DNA of 64,000 bases from Begonia masoniana (taxonomy: Eukaryota > Streptophyta > Magnoliopsida > Cucurbitales > Begoniaceae): NCBI GenBank assembly GCA_022432975.1, contig CM039516.1, positions 29,776,051 to 29,840,050 on the forward strand. The letters run 5' to 3'. The notes beneath the pieces are model-generated. The model searched no databases. It was given only the letters and a program-made list of their open reading frames with translations, and was not told where the DNA came from. Of this stretch, positions 53,580 through 63,960 are shown in pieces. The first letter of the stretch is position 1. Every line of letters starts with the position of its first letter. The position numbers were made by a program, and so were the translations under genes.

Positions 53580-55452
53580 AATGAGATCATGACTTCTTCC
53601 GACAAACCCCCCTTTGAGCTTCTCCTTCGGTAAAGACTTCGTCAACATATCTGAACCGTTCTCACTAGTATGACTTTTGACGATACCATTCTGATGTAAA
53701 ATTGAAACTAGTGACTGAACATCTGTAATAGGCTGACTCACCGGCTCTGATGTACCCTCAGATCCGAACTTGAATTTCACCTGAGAACCTGACTTCTTCC
53801 GAGTTTTCTCAACCTTTCTCTTAAAAGATGAATTCACAAACTTTGGAGCCTTATTACTCACCACATTGACTGTGGAATCCGTGATCTTCTCGTGCATCAC
53901 ATATAATGAGGAGCATTTTTCTCCTCTCGCCACGATCAATGAACCTCTGGTAAACTTTCATTTTCCAACACGAAAAGTGTTGCCAAACCCTTCGTCATCA
54001 AGCTTGCCAGTTGAGACCAAATTCTTGCGAATGTCGGGAATGTTCTTCACACCTCTCAAAACCAAGGTGTTATCTGTAATAGGCTGACTCACCGGCTCTG
54101 ATGTACCCTCAGATCCGAACCTGAATTTCACCTGAAAACCTGACTTCTTCCGAGTTTTCTCAACCTTTCTCTTAAAAGATGAATTCACAAACTTTGGAGC
54201 CTTATTACTCACCACATTGACTGTGGAATCCGCGATCTTCGCGTGCATCACATATAATGAGGAGCATTTTTCTCCTCTCGCCACGATCAATGAACCTCTG
54301 GTAAGCTTCCATTTTTCAACACGAAAAGTGTTGCCAAACCCTTCGTCATCAAGCTTGCCAGTTGAGACCAAATTCTTGCAAATGTCGGGAATGTGCTTCA
54401 CACCTCTCAAAACCAAGGTGTTGCCGATGTTGGTCTCCAAATGCACATCTCCCGTACCAATGGCTTTGTAACGCCATCATTTCTCATCCTTACACTTCCA
54501 AAATCACCCGAAGTGTAGGACGTAAAGAAATCTCTCCGCGAAGTGGCATGTATAGAAGCGCCACTATCGATCACCCAACCCGTATCTGAGCAAGTGAAAT
54601 TTACGACATCCTCGTCGTACACACTAAAGAACTCATCGGTGGTCGTGGCTACCTCATCACCTGTGTCACCCTCTTCAGACATCTTTTTCTTTCCTTTGGC
54701 ATTCAGATTCTTCCGAAGAAATTTGTGACAAAATCTCTTTATGTGTCCTTTCTTGCCACAATAATAACACTCATAGTTTGCGTAATTTCTCGATTTGCTT
54801 TGACTTTGATTTCTTTTGTCTGGATCTTTGATTTGACTTCTTCTCCTATTTTTGGTGACTAGGATGCCTGTATCTGAGGAAGAACCAGTTGACTTTCTTC
54901 TCATTTCCTCGTTCAAAACACTATATTTGACTACATCCATAGCTAAAACACCATCCGAGGCCGAGTTAGACAACAACATTCTGAATTTCTCCCACGAGTC
55001 CGGCAGAGTCCCGAGAAGCATCAACCCCTGAACCTTTTCATCGAACTTGATTTTCATTCCAGCCAGCTGATTTATTATTCCCTGGAATGTATTCAGGTGA
55101 TCGGTCATAGCTTTTCCGTTTTAGTACTTCAACCCCAGAAGCTGCTAGATTAAAAACAGTTTGTTGTTACCAGTCTTTCGAGCGTACAAATCCTCAAGCT
55201 TTTTCCACAAGCTCTGAGCGTTTTTTTTCTCATTAACATGGTTGAGGAGTTATCATCTACCCACTGCCGAATGTAGCCGCACACTTGACGATAACATAAC
55301 TCCCATTCAACGTCAGATTTAGCTACTGGCTTCGTATCAGCAAACACGGACAAATAATAATTTTTCACGTAGAGAACATCTTCCATCTTCCCTTTCCACA
55401 CGTGATAGTTGGAGCCATTCAACGTAACCATCCGACTCGGATTACTCTCCAT
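53580..55452 (-). pseudogene. copia gag, protease start and RNase H tail
   Basis: The minus strand from 55452 reads NYHVWKGKMEDVLYVKNYY (UBN2 gag N-terminus), breaks near 55150, and resumes at 55108 with gag (FDEKVQGLMLLGTLPDSW), a CCHC knuckle (CYYCGKKGHIKRFC, about 54775-54734) and protease WVIDSGASIHATS (D-S-G, about 54591-54553). Next come LVLRGVKHIPDICKNLVS and a pre-integrase-like segment, present twice. It then fuses to SENGSDMLTKSLPKEKL (about 53657-53607), the extreme C-terminus of copia RNase H. Most of pol is deleted. Confidence 0.85.
53723..54425 (-). repeat. 351-bp tandem duplication in copia interior
   Basis: The block beginning 'ctgtaataggctgactcacc' occurs at 53723 and 54074, a shift of 351 bp. 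351 is a multiple of three, so the duplicated protein segment (KIADSTVNVVSNKAPKFVNS) keeps frame. Confidence 0.9.
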
Positions 55453-55499
55453 AACTCTTACAAACTATCAGAATAAATCCACCCAACAATATTCAAATC

Positions 55500-56432
55500 C
55501 GCCCAACAAATCACATATCAATATCCTTGACTAAATATTCAGAACAAACCAAAAGGCACTAATTGAATTTGGACTTTTCAACACATCAATTTCAAGAATA
55601 AAATGCTCCACACAAAACTCTATGTAAGCCCAAAAATTTAAATTCTTTCTCACTTGGTGAAAGAGAAAACCTCTATTTTCTTTTCTATCTCCTCGTGATT
55701 TGTGCCCAAAAAACCACCTTTGTCACTCTCCTCTCTCACTGTTCTTGTTGCGGCTCTCTCTAACAGAGAGAAAAACAAATACCACTCTCTCTCCTCTTTT
55801 TGTTTCTCTGAACGAAAGTAAAAACAGAGAACAAAATCCAGTGAAAAACAAAACCTTTTCACAATGAATCGGCGGCGGTCAACGGCGGCGGAAATGTTTT
55901 CTTCTTCCTTTGCTGAAGAAGATCCACGCGACAGAGAAGAAAAATTCTTCTCTTTTTCTTAGCAACACTTCCCTCTCCTAGGGTTGCTGCTCCTCTGTAT
56001 AGTCGTCGGAGTCCCTTGTTGCTCGCAGCGGCAACAACATTCAGTCTCCGGTTCACAGCACCCAGCGCACACCCTGGAAAAACTCTCTCTGTTTTCTGCT
56101 TCCCGTGAAGAAGATGAACCAGAGAGCTTATCTCTTTTCTTCACGGCGGACAGAACAGAACAAATCAGCTTCTGTTCTTCGTCGGACGACGGCGACCGCA
56201 GCAAATGGGCGTCGCGGTTCAGCTCAGCGACGGCGGCGCATTGGCTCTTCTCCTCTGCAGCGCGGTGATGGCAGATCGGAAATGGCGGTTTCCTCTTCCA
56301 CGGCGACTCCTTTTCTTTTTCCCTGGCAGCGTGAAAGAAATGTCTTCTTCTCTGTTGAAGAAGACAGTGGCAACAGAGAGTTACTCTCTCTCTGTTCTCC
56401 CTGGAAACCTCTCACTCTCTGTCCTTCAAGTC
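55500..56432 (-). other. long copia leader
   Basis: About 0.9 kb lies between primer site and gag, C/T-rich and with CGGCGG motifs. Several short open frames on both strands are low-complexity (Ser/Arg-rich). No protein family is recognised. Confidence 0.5.
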
Positions 56433-56446
56433 GCTCTGATACTAGT

Positions 56447-56654
56447 TGAAGAACACGAAACTAGAATGCAGCGAAGAAGAAGATTTCTATTACCAAAGAA
56501 AATGCCGTAAATTACATGTATGCAAACAAGCCATTATAAAGATGAAAATAAACCTCTCCCGACAAAATTTAATATGGAGTAGGTGTAAATTAAAGATAGG
56601 GGACAACGTATGGTTGAGCTCTGGGTGAGCTTCATGAATGAGCTGGACCCAACA
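56447..56654 (-). repeat. copia 5' LTR (208 bp)
   Basis: Followed on the minus strand by the primer site at about 56433-56445. Same length as the other LTR. Confidence 0.9.
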
Positions 56655-57140
56655 GTCTGAAGCTGAGGCTTCAGGAGACTCTTCAAACCATCCGAAGAGA
56701 GGGAAATAAAAGAAGAAGTAGAGATTATTTTGTTGGGAGATAAAAAAAAATGAGAAAGAAAAATAGGTATGGTATTCTTGTGCCCATTGAGAGTTTTAAG
56801 AGTGGTGATTTCTCTTAGTGAATATTTTTTAGAATATTCGATATCTAGAAAAATATTATAAATTCTATTTTTTATGATGGGTTTCCACGTAAAATTCTCG
56901 GTGTTCATTTTAGTTATTATTTTTTTTTACTTCTTGGCTATTATAATTTTACGGTGTGAAAAAATATTCCTGGTATTTTTTAGATCGCATTTGTTATCGT
57001 TTATCGTACTGTTTATTTAGTAGTGTAATTGTATAACGTAAGTAAATAAGATCGTTTATGATTCTTCTTGCATTTCTGGGGAACTTACTTAGAAAGGAAG
57101 TGCTTTAACTTAATTTATCAAAATGAGTTAAACCTCACAG
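56655..57140 (+). other. DEL-like gene intron remainder
   Basis: AT-rich sequence between the copia element and the last recognisable DEL-like exon. Apart from the short SEAEASGDSS frame at its start, nothing is seen. Confidence 0.4.
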
Positions 57141-57201
57141 CAAAAGAAAAACGTTCTATGATATTGCAAACGTGCTATCCTCCATGAATCCAATTGAGAA
57201 G

Positions 57202-58035
57202 GTATTGCCGTTTGGACTTTTTGTGAGATAGAATTAATATTTGATACTACTATAAAATTCGCTTTAAAATTCTCACTAAAGTGAGATTGTGCAATCCCAC
57301 TAGAATGAGTTTAGTCTTCACAATTAACAAAATATTTAATTGTTCTTGCCTTCATAGAGTGAATATCTGTGTTGTTGCTGCTGTTGCTCACTTGCGAGTG
57401 TGTGAACCAAACTTAGATGTTGTTACAACATTTGGTGATATACCAGCATTTGCATGGGAAAAAAAAATGATAGAGGTGGATGACATAAAATAATATTTAC
57501 ATTTACATGCTAATATTATGTCAATTTTATAATTTTGTAGTTGAACTATAACATAATATTTACTCTATCAATTCTAAGCTTATTTCTTTCGACCTTGGTG
57601 GTTCGAATCCATTGGTTCATGTTCCACACACCAAGCTAGGTCGGACCTGAGATGACTCGGCTGTTAGTAATCAAACAATAAACGAGAAAAAGAAAAATAG
57701 AATGCGTAATACCAGATTTACATGGAAAACTCTTTCGGGGAAAAATCACAAGCAGATGCATAAATCTACTAGGAAGATCGAAAATACAACTGCAGTTTTT
57801 GCTGCTCTACCTTACAAGTATTTATAGAGAAACAAAACCTAATGAGATTATGAGCCCAATCTGACCCAACCCGAATTCGGGTCACCTAAATTTAAAGAAT
57901 CTCCACCATAACACGAATTCCACGTGAGAGATCCAGCGAGCTATTCGGCTCAACTTAAAACGAATCCAAAACACTAAATTCTGATAATCTCCACATTCAA
58001 ACAAATTCCAGTACAAAGAAACAAATCTTCTAAAA
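57202..58035. other. unassigned sequence with LTR-like and tRNA-like motifs
   Basis: An open stretch at 57281-57493 (VAHLRVCEPNLDVVTTFGD...) matches no family I know. 'ggttcgaatcc' at about 57609-57619 is a perfect Pol III B-box match without a clear A box, perhaps a SINE remnant. From 57690 the sequence (ttacatggaaaactc ... gtatttatagag) resembles a copia LTR read on the minus strand, but no boundaries could be set. Confidence 0.35.
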
Positions 58036-58039
58036 ATTT

Positions 58040-58335
58040 CATCTCTTCACCGTTCGTCAACGACAGTGGCTAGCCCTATCACCTTAGGGCCGTCTTCTTT
58101 CTTCACTGTTCGACAACGACGGTAGTGGCTAACCTTTCCACTTGAGGATTTTCTCTTTTCTTTACTGCTTGACAACGACGACAATGGCTAACCCTTCCAC
58201 CTGAGTATTTTTTCATTTCTTCACTGATCGGCAATGGCGACAGTGGTTAACCCTTTTACGTGAGGATTTTCTCTTTTTTATAATTGTTTGACAACGCGAC
58301 AGTGGCTACTTTTTTTACCCTAGGTTTTTTTTTTT
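58040..58335 (+). repeat. degenerate ~60-bp tandem repeat, ~5 copies
   Basis: Units contain 'ttcact-ttcgacaacgac', 'agtggctaacccttccac' and 'tgaggattttctctttt' with about 60-bp spacing and clear divergence, unlike the perfect arrays elsewhere in the window. Confidence 0.75.
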
Positions 58336-59298
58336 TTTTCAATAATTGAGAGAACTTAGAGCAACGTGCCGTAGTAAATACCAACTTCCTTACCACTGTC
58401 CAACGTCTCTCATTAATTAATGATCATTAATGGTCCAACATTACATGTGCCACCCAACACAAAAATTTGCTTCTCGGATTGCAAGGTTGTCGGAGTCCCT
58501 CGGGGTCACCTCTTTCAGGTGGACTGAGTCGGCTCTGCTTCGGAGCAGATCAGCCATGGCAGTGGCGAGAAACGTCTTCTTCCTCGGCTTTTTTTTTTTT
58601 TTTTTGCTTTTGTGCATGGCGGCTACACCATCGACTTGGGTTTCCTTCATTGATCAGCGGCAGCAACTCTTCGGTTGGAGTCTCTTCTTTACGTGGTCGC
58701 GGCCCAGTTCACTGCTTCCTCTCAAACAGTTTCTTCACAGGGCACAATGCACACGCACAGCCTCTTCCACGGTTCACGGGGCCCCTCTATTCTTTTTCCT
58801 CACCTAGGGCTGCTGATGCTTTTCACTCTTCTGTTAGTCTCGGCGTTGGGGGTTTTCTCCGAGGCTCCTTTCTCTACTTCGAAAGGCCGCACCTTTTTCT
58901 CTTCACAGTTCTCTCGGCGACGGCTGCGCGGACGGCGTTGAGAGCGTTGCTCTTCTTCCTTCGCGACAGAGCTCCTGTGTCTCTTCTTCGTGGCGACTGT
59001 GGACGGCAGACGTCTTCACTCTCTCTCTCTGATCGACGGCAGACGCCGGACGAAGCACGTTTCTTCGCTGTTCTTTTCGGCAAGAAGAACAGAGCCCTCT
59101 CTGTTCTTCTTCGTGGTGAAGAAGACATAATTTCGTGATGTTTTTGTAGCTTTCGTCCACACAACATAATTTATTTCCCGAAAATTCCTAGTTATGACGT
59201 CATAAACTCGCAGGGCTCAAGAGCTAGACCATGCTCGTGAAGGACGACTCGGCGAGGTCGTCATAAGCTCGCTCCAAAAATGGCATTTTGTCATCAAA
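58336..59298. other. leader-like C/T-rich region, no clear gene
   Basis: Open frames at 58430-59138 are Ser/Arg/Phe-rich and resemble, in composition and words such as 'ttcttcgtggtgaagaag', the leader of the copia element at 55.5-56.4 kb. This suggests another decayed copia leader. No primer site or LTR pair was found. No coding call is made. Confidence 0.35.
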
Positions 59299-61093
59299 AT
59301 GCAGAAACGGAGGAAAAGGAAGCACCTTGAGGTTCCTCTCCAGCCACAATCTGAGCCCATCGCGATCAACCCTCAAACCAAGATAACCATCGCCGGCATC
59401 AGTTTTAACGACTCTCCAGCCAGTCCGTTCCCGGGTCATCAATGGCCCACTCTAAAGTTTGCGACGATCTCTTGGCTCTTTACGGCTTTCCAAGAGAGTT
59501 TCTCGAACACCAGAACGCAAGATTGAAGGCAATCCGTGAAGCGAACGATGATTTAAAGTCAAGGCTGTCATATGTGGGTGATGGGGGCTTGGATGAGAAG
59601 GAGAGTGTTTTGGATGGATTAGTGAAAACTGTGCTATCGCAGAACACGTCGGAGGCTAATTCTGGGAGGGCTTTCGCTTCTCTTAAATCTTCTTTTCCTA
59701 CCTGGGAAGACGTACGAAGTTGTCGTTTTCCTTCATTTTTGTTCAATTCAATTGTTTTTGGAAGTATGCTAGGGTTCTTGAAAACCTACCGCACCAACTT
59801 GGATTTATGAAATTTCTCTAATTGATTGTTCAGGTGACTTTCCATTTTTACTTGCTTTTTCTTCATGTAAAAGTTTGAGAATTCAAGGGTGATATATGTT
59901 TTATTGTCTGTCGTAGTCAACTTTGATTTTCCTGAATTAAGCCTAAATGGTTGCAAAATTGATTGGTGAAAACGAAATGAACTTGTATTTCATGAAGGTT
60001 TGCGCGGCTCATCCAAAATGCATACAGGATGCCATAAGATGCGGAGGATTAGCCCCAACTCAAGCCTCGTGTATCAAGAATATTTTGAAGTGCTTGCTTG
60101 AGAAAAGAGGCAAATTATGTCTAGAATATTTGCGAAGTTTATCAGTCGACAAAGTAAAGGCCGAACTCAGTAATTTTAAGGGAATCGGCCAAAAAACGGT
60201 AAGTTTGGTAGCTTAATCAGATCGCCTGTCTGTGTTGTGAGGAACGTAAACTTCATGTTTAATTGTTTTGAATTCTGGTTTTATCTGTTTTGAATTCTGG
60301 TCTTAATTTAGTTTAATTGTTTTTTCACTAGATGAATAACTATTATTAGATGCTATGCTTAAATTTTCCTGTAATCAATGTGTTGTCTCAAAAGAAAACT
60401 GTAAAATTTGCATTAAACAAGACATGATTTATAGCTCTGAACATATGCTGCGATCTTCAAATATCTTAATTGAGTTCATTAGTTACGAGACTAATTTGCT
60501 TATAGGTTTCTTGCGAATTGATGTTCCATCTTCAGCGTGACGATTTTCTGGTGGACACGCATGTGAGTACCCTTTTGTTTTAATGCCTTTTTTTGCTACG
60601 ATATTCTTAATAATATGCTAGTATGAAGCAGGTCTTTGAGATTGGTAAAGCCATGGGTTGGATTCCGGTCACTGCAGACATTATTAATAAGGCTTATTAC
60701 CATCTCAACCAAAGGATTCCAATTCCTCTTAAATTCGATCTCAATTGCCTTCTTTACACACATGGCAAGTTATGTCGCAAATGCATTGCAAGATCCGAGA
60801 CTAACAAATTAAGTAAAAATCCGACGATAACTCATGTCGCTACGAGAGCGTTTATCATATTTGGTCGACTGCCCTCTTTCGGTCTTTTCTTCACGCGTTT
60901 TTTCGGCTCTTTCTTCCTCAGTTTTCTGCAACTTCATCAGGGTTTTACTTCTGTTTTGTTATCCAGACCTGTGAATAGAAGAGTGTTTATTCTAGCAGCG
61001 AGAATTGTTGGCAGAAAGGCCTACAAGAAGGGGGACTTTCAACTGTTGAACATCGTTGCCCATATTCTCTCTTCGAAGAACAGAAATAACTGA
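59299..61093 (+). pseudogene. HhH-GPD DNA glycosylase, endonuclease III-like, damaged
   Basis: Exons: 59299-59711 (MQKRRKRKHLE..., then after a frame change LLALYGFPREF, ESVLDGLVKTVLSQNTSEAN), 59998-60198 (IQDAIRCGGLAPTQASCIKN ... LSNFKGIGQKT, helix-hairpin-helix with catalytic-type Lys), 60506-60562 (VSCELMFHLQRDDFLVDTH with catalytic-type Asp), 60632 onward (VFEIGKAMGWIPVTAD, FDLNCLLYTHGKLCRKC). All junctions have GT/AG. The family removes oxidised or otherwise damaged bases in base-excision repair. The first exon needs a frameshift between 59400 and 59440 unless ATG 59442 is used. After CRKC the reading frame continues to 61093 with a Phe/Arg-rich tail unlike the usual C-terminus, and the remaining cluster-type cysteines are missing. 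It may be a pseudogene or carry a sequence error. Confidence 0.82.
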
Positions 61094-61239
61094 AAGATTT
61101 TGGGGCTTTGATGCAATTTATTATCGTTTTTTATGGTTTTTTTGGGTTATGTGGTCTAATTCATGCCAGTCTTTGTTCTTCTGTCTTATTTACATCGCCG
61201 CATAGATTTGTGTGTATTACTGTACTTTGAATGTTGCAG

Positions 61240-63250
61240 AAAAGGTACCTAGATGATGGTAAAGCTCAAGTAGAGACTAATCCGGACGATAAGCGTAGAA
61301 GGGTTCCAACTTTCTATTTGTACGACCCTTTCTCATATTTATGTTGCTGTATATTGAGAAAATTCCAAGTACGAACATAAATATTAGTGATTTTTTGATA
61401 TATTGTAATGAATAATAATCTATTTTGATTGCTTCTTTGATGAAGATTACAATTGACCTACTGGGAGCTCTATGAAAAGCTAGAAGAATTTGTTTTTTTC
61501 AACTGTCTGGATCATCTTGTCTAATTTTTCTTTCCTATGACTGGATGTAAGTGTGGTGGTGGATGCGGTTCGCAAGAATTATGCTGAAACATTTTTGGAA
61601 CCAATGATTTGAAGAGTGGTAAGTGGATTTGCTCAAACTCATTTTTGTCAGGAGTAATATATTGCTGCCAAATGAAGCTCGTCTTGTTCTTATGAATTTT
61701 TTGTTGGTTATGGAACTTGAAAAAGAAGGGATCTAATGTGATTTGATCTGGTTGTATTGTATAGCAGGTGAAAGAGGAATTGGAGCTGATAATGGAAACG
61801 TATTGTGCAGGAAAAAAATGGTAAGAACAGATGTTTTTTCTTGATTAATTGGCAAAAACATAGATGGAAAAGCGACGAAAAAGGGTCGTATTTCTTTTAA
61901 TCATGCTTGTTATGTTTGTGTAGGATAATTCGGGATGACGGCGAAGAGAATTTCTTTTCTCAGTCAGGAGTTTTACAACTAAAATTTGTGAACTCCCTCT
62001 CTCTCCCAATTTATACTGGAACTCGGATAATGAGAGTAGATAATTCCAGCTTAGAAATTGCCCTAATCAATGAGCTGAACGGAAAATATGTTGACTTCGA
62101 GCCTGAATCCTCAGCAAAGGTCGAAATTTTAGTCCTCGAGGGTGATTTTGATGGTGAGGATCGCGAGAGTTGGACATGTGACGCATTTTGTAACAACATT
62201 TTGAGGGAGAGAGAAGGAAGGAAACCCCTTCTTGCAGGAGACGTGGTTTTGAATCTTGAAGATGGCGTTAGTTTGGTTGGAGAGATTTATTTTACGGATA
62301 ATTCAAGCTGGACTAGGCTAGGAGCCATAAATTTAGGCTCGGGGCGAGAGTTGTGGATAAATGTCCTACAAATAGAATACGAGAAGCCAAGACCGAACCC
62401 TTTAATGTCAGAGACCACCGTGGAGAGTGTGAGTACTTCGCTCAAATATGGCGTCGACTAATAAAATCCATATCGATTATCGATTATCGATTATTTCCCT
62501 TACGAAAGATCGAGGAAAAAGACGAATAACTCTTGTTCCTTATCATTGATGGTAAAACTTAATCTAGTTTTTTGTTTCAGCGTACGAAAAACATCATCCT
62601 CCAATGTTGTCGGACAAGGTATGGAGATTAGTGAAAATAGGAAAGGACGGAGCATTTCATAGCCGGTTGAGCCAGGAGAACATAAATACCGTGAAAGATT
62701 TCTTTACTCTAATCCATATCGACGCTCCCAAGTTCTGGATGGTAATAGTTTTATGGATTTCAATTTTAGTAATTACTTAATTTGTTGTTTTCTTATTCAA
62801 ATTAAGTGGTTAGTTTCCTTATTTCAGGTTTTGTAAATATCAGTTATGATTCAATACAACGTGTCACAATCAATTATTCCTTCTCAAACTCTTTGTATTG
62901 TCGATGTTTATTTAAACAAATGCAGATTCTTGGCACTGGTATGTATACAAAGATATGGGAAGTAATCATAAAACACGTGCAGACGTGCATACTCGATACC
63001 ACAATGTATTTGTACCAGTCTCTATCCTCCCCGGAGAAAGTCGGTGTTTTCTTCAATGTCGTCGGGCAGCTGTTGGGAATAGTCGCAGACCGCCAGTAAG
63101 TCTCGGTAGATAATCTTTCGGAAACTCAAAAGGCACTCATCTAACTTTTGATCTGCTTTATGTCTTCTATTTTCTTGTGATTGACCTTGTTTTTATGATC
63201 AGCTCGATGTCCACAACTCAATTGTCTCCGCATTCGATAACTGGGATAGA
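61240..63250 (+). pseudogene. CBP60/SARD1-like calmodulin-binding protein, partial and broken
   Basis: Exons with GT/AG borders: 61240-~61320 (KRYLDDGKAQVE, DKRRRVP), ~61555-61618 (VVDAVRKNYAETFLEPMI, then TGA at 61610-61612), 61768-61820 (VKEELELIMETYC), 61924-62428 ([46 protein letters not shown]; a 1-nt loss near 62330 shifts frame into [15 protein letters not shown]), 62581-62743 (VWRLVKIGKDGAFHSRLSQ), 62936-63095 (ILGTGMYTKIWEVIIKH, GVFFNVVGQLLGI), 63203-63250 (LDVHNSIVSAFDNWDR). CBP60 proteins are nuclear calmodulin-binding regulators of immune genes. The first exon and C-terminal third are absent; carboxypeptidase sequence follows. Confidence 0.88.
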
Positions 63251-63339
63251 GTAAGCCTTTTCAACCACGAAATGTAAATTTTTTACTCGTCTGAAAAGTG
63301 ATTTCCTACTAGAGAGTGACTGAAGTATGGGAAGAAAAT

Positions 63340-63797
63340 AATACAATGTTTACGTGAGTGTTAATCACAGCAAATAATAATATTGGCTACTTGCTCGCCA
63401 ACTTGGAGATAGAATAGTCGAGAAATACCATTTGATTTTAGGACTTAGTGGCACTTATTCATATTTCACTGCTGTATATCCAATTTAATGCCTTAACTGC
63501 ATTTTCTTTTATCAAATCAATAATTAAGAGGATCCTCTCTGAAAGGTTTTCCGGTGTTTGGGCTAAATGGTTTACTTCATGGTTCTCGAGATTTGAATCT
63601 AGTTTTCATACTGTTTGCTCAAAATGAAGAGTTTTTCAGCTATAAGTTATTATTTTTGGTTAGACGAGATTCTAAAGACAAACATAAGAAACTTCTGAAA
63701 TCATTGCCAAAACGTTTTGCATGTTTTTAGATGTCATGTGTTTCAACGCCTTAGTCCTTGTGGATTTTGATTTTTCCCAATGTTTTGTGTGATGCAG
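63340..63797 (+). other. intron of carboxypeptidase-like gene, right arm of inverted repeat
   Basis: It matches the reverse complement of 50363-50760 through long blocks such as 'gagtgttaatcacagcaaat' and 'ggttagacgagattctaaag'. It ends at a GATGCAG acceptor. Confidence 0.8.
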
Positions 63798-63960
63798 GAT
63801 GTTCTACTTCTTTGAATCACACAACAAGACAGATCCTGATGTGATATGGTTGACTGGAGGCCCTGGATGCAGTAGTGAGTTAGCCATGTTTTATGAAAAT
63901 GGTCCTTTTACTATTACAAATAACTTATCTCTTATTTGGAATGAGTATGGTTGGGACAAG
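63798..63960 (+). CDS. serine carboxypeptidase-like (S10) exon
   Basis: The frame is open from the acceptor to a GT donor at 63961: MFYFFESHNKTDPDVIWLTG, then GPGCSSELAMFYENGPFTIT and LSLIWNEYGWDK. The GGPGCSS oxyanion motif and NEYGWDK segment are diagnostic of S10 carboxypeptidases (vacuolar or secreted peptidases/acyltransferases), probably the SCPL47-49 type. The catalytic Ser, Asp and His would lie in exons beyond the window. No preceding exon encoding the signal peptide is present; CBP60-like sequence is found instead. It may be the intact start of a downstream gene or another fragment. Confidence 0.8.

Larger units (their letters stand above)
53305..56654 (-). mobile_element. non-autonomous copia element, 3350 bp
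   Basis: Both LTRs are 208 bp (53305-53512 and 56447-56654), TGTTGGGTC...TTCTTCA on the minus strand. Next to the right (5') LTR lies a PBS TAGTATCAGAGC (one change from the iMet type), and next to the left LTR a polypurine tract (gagggggagtt). Flanks GTTTG and GTCTG fit a 5-bp duplication with one mismatch. It has gag and early protease, then jumps to the last RNase H residues; integrase and RT are absent. It is inserted in the DEL-like gene. Confidence 0.88.
52538..57201 (+). pseudogene. DEL/E2F-like transcription factor, partial, split by copia
   Basis: Exons with GT/AG borders encode parts of the two winged-helix domains of plant atypical E2F (DEL) proteins, nuclear repressors of endocycle genes. 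52538-52605 reads FLSLYNRDGAQLIGLDDAAS; 52677-52729 VEKRRIYDIVNVLESVG; 52812-52889 VLARKAKNQYIWKGFEAIP; 52922-53034 a frameshifted linker and start of domain 2; 53129-53201 ADLISLNEAAKFLLWDGYDS; 57141-57201 the FYDIANVLSSMNPIEK segment. A copia element (53305-56654) lies between the last two. The first exon (start of domain 1) and all sequence after domain 2 are missing. Probably a dead fragment. Confidence 0.85.

Noticed and set aside
57281..57493. 70-codon ORF downstream of the DEL-like exon
   Set aside because: No recognisable family and it does not resemble the expected continuation of DEL domain 2; not called as a gene.
58430..59138. ORFs of 125 and 223 codons
   Set aside because: Biased composition, overlapping frames on both strands and no domain; they resemble a copia leader.
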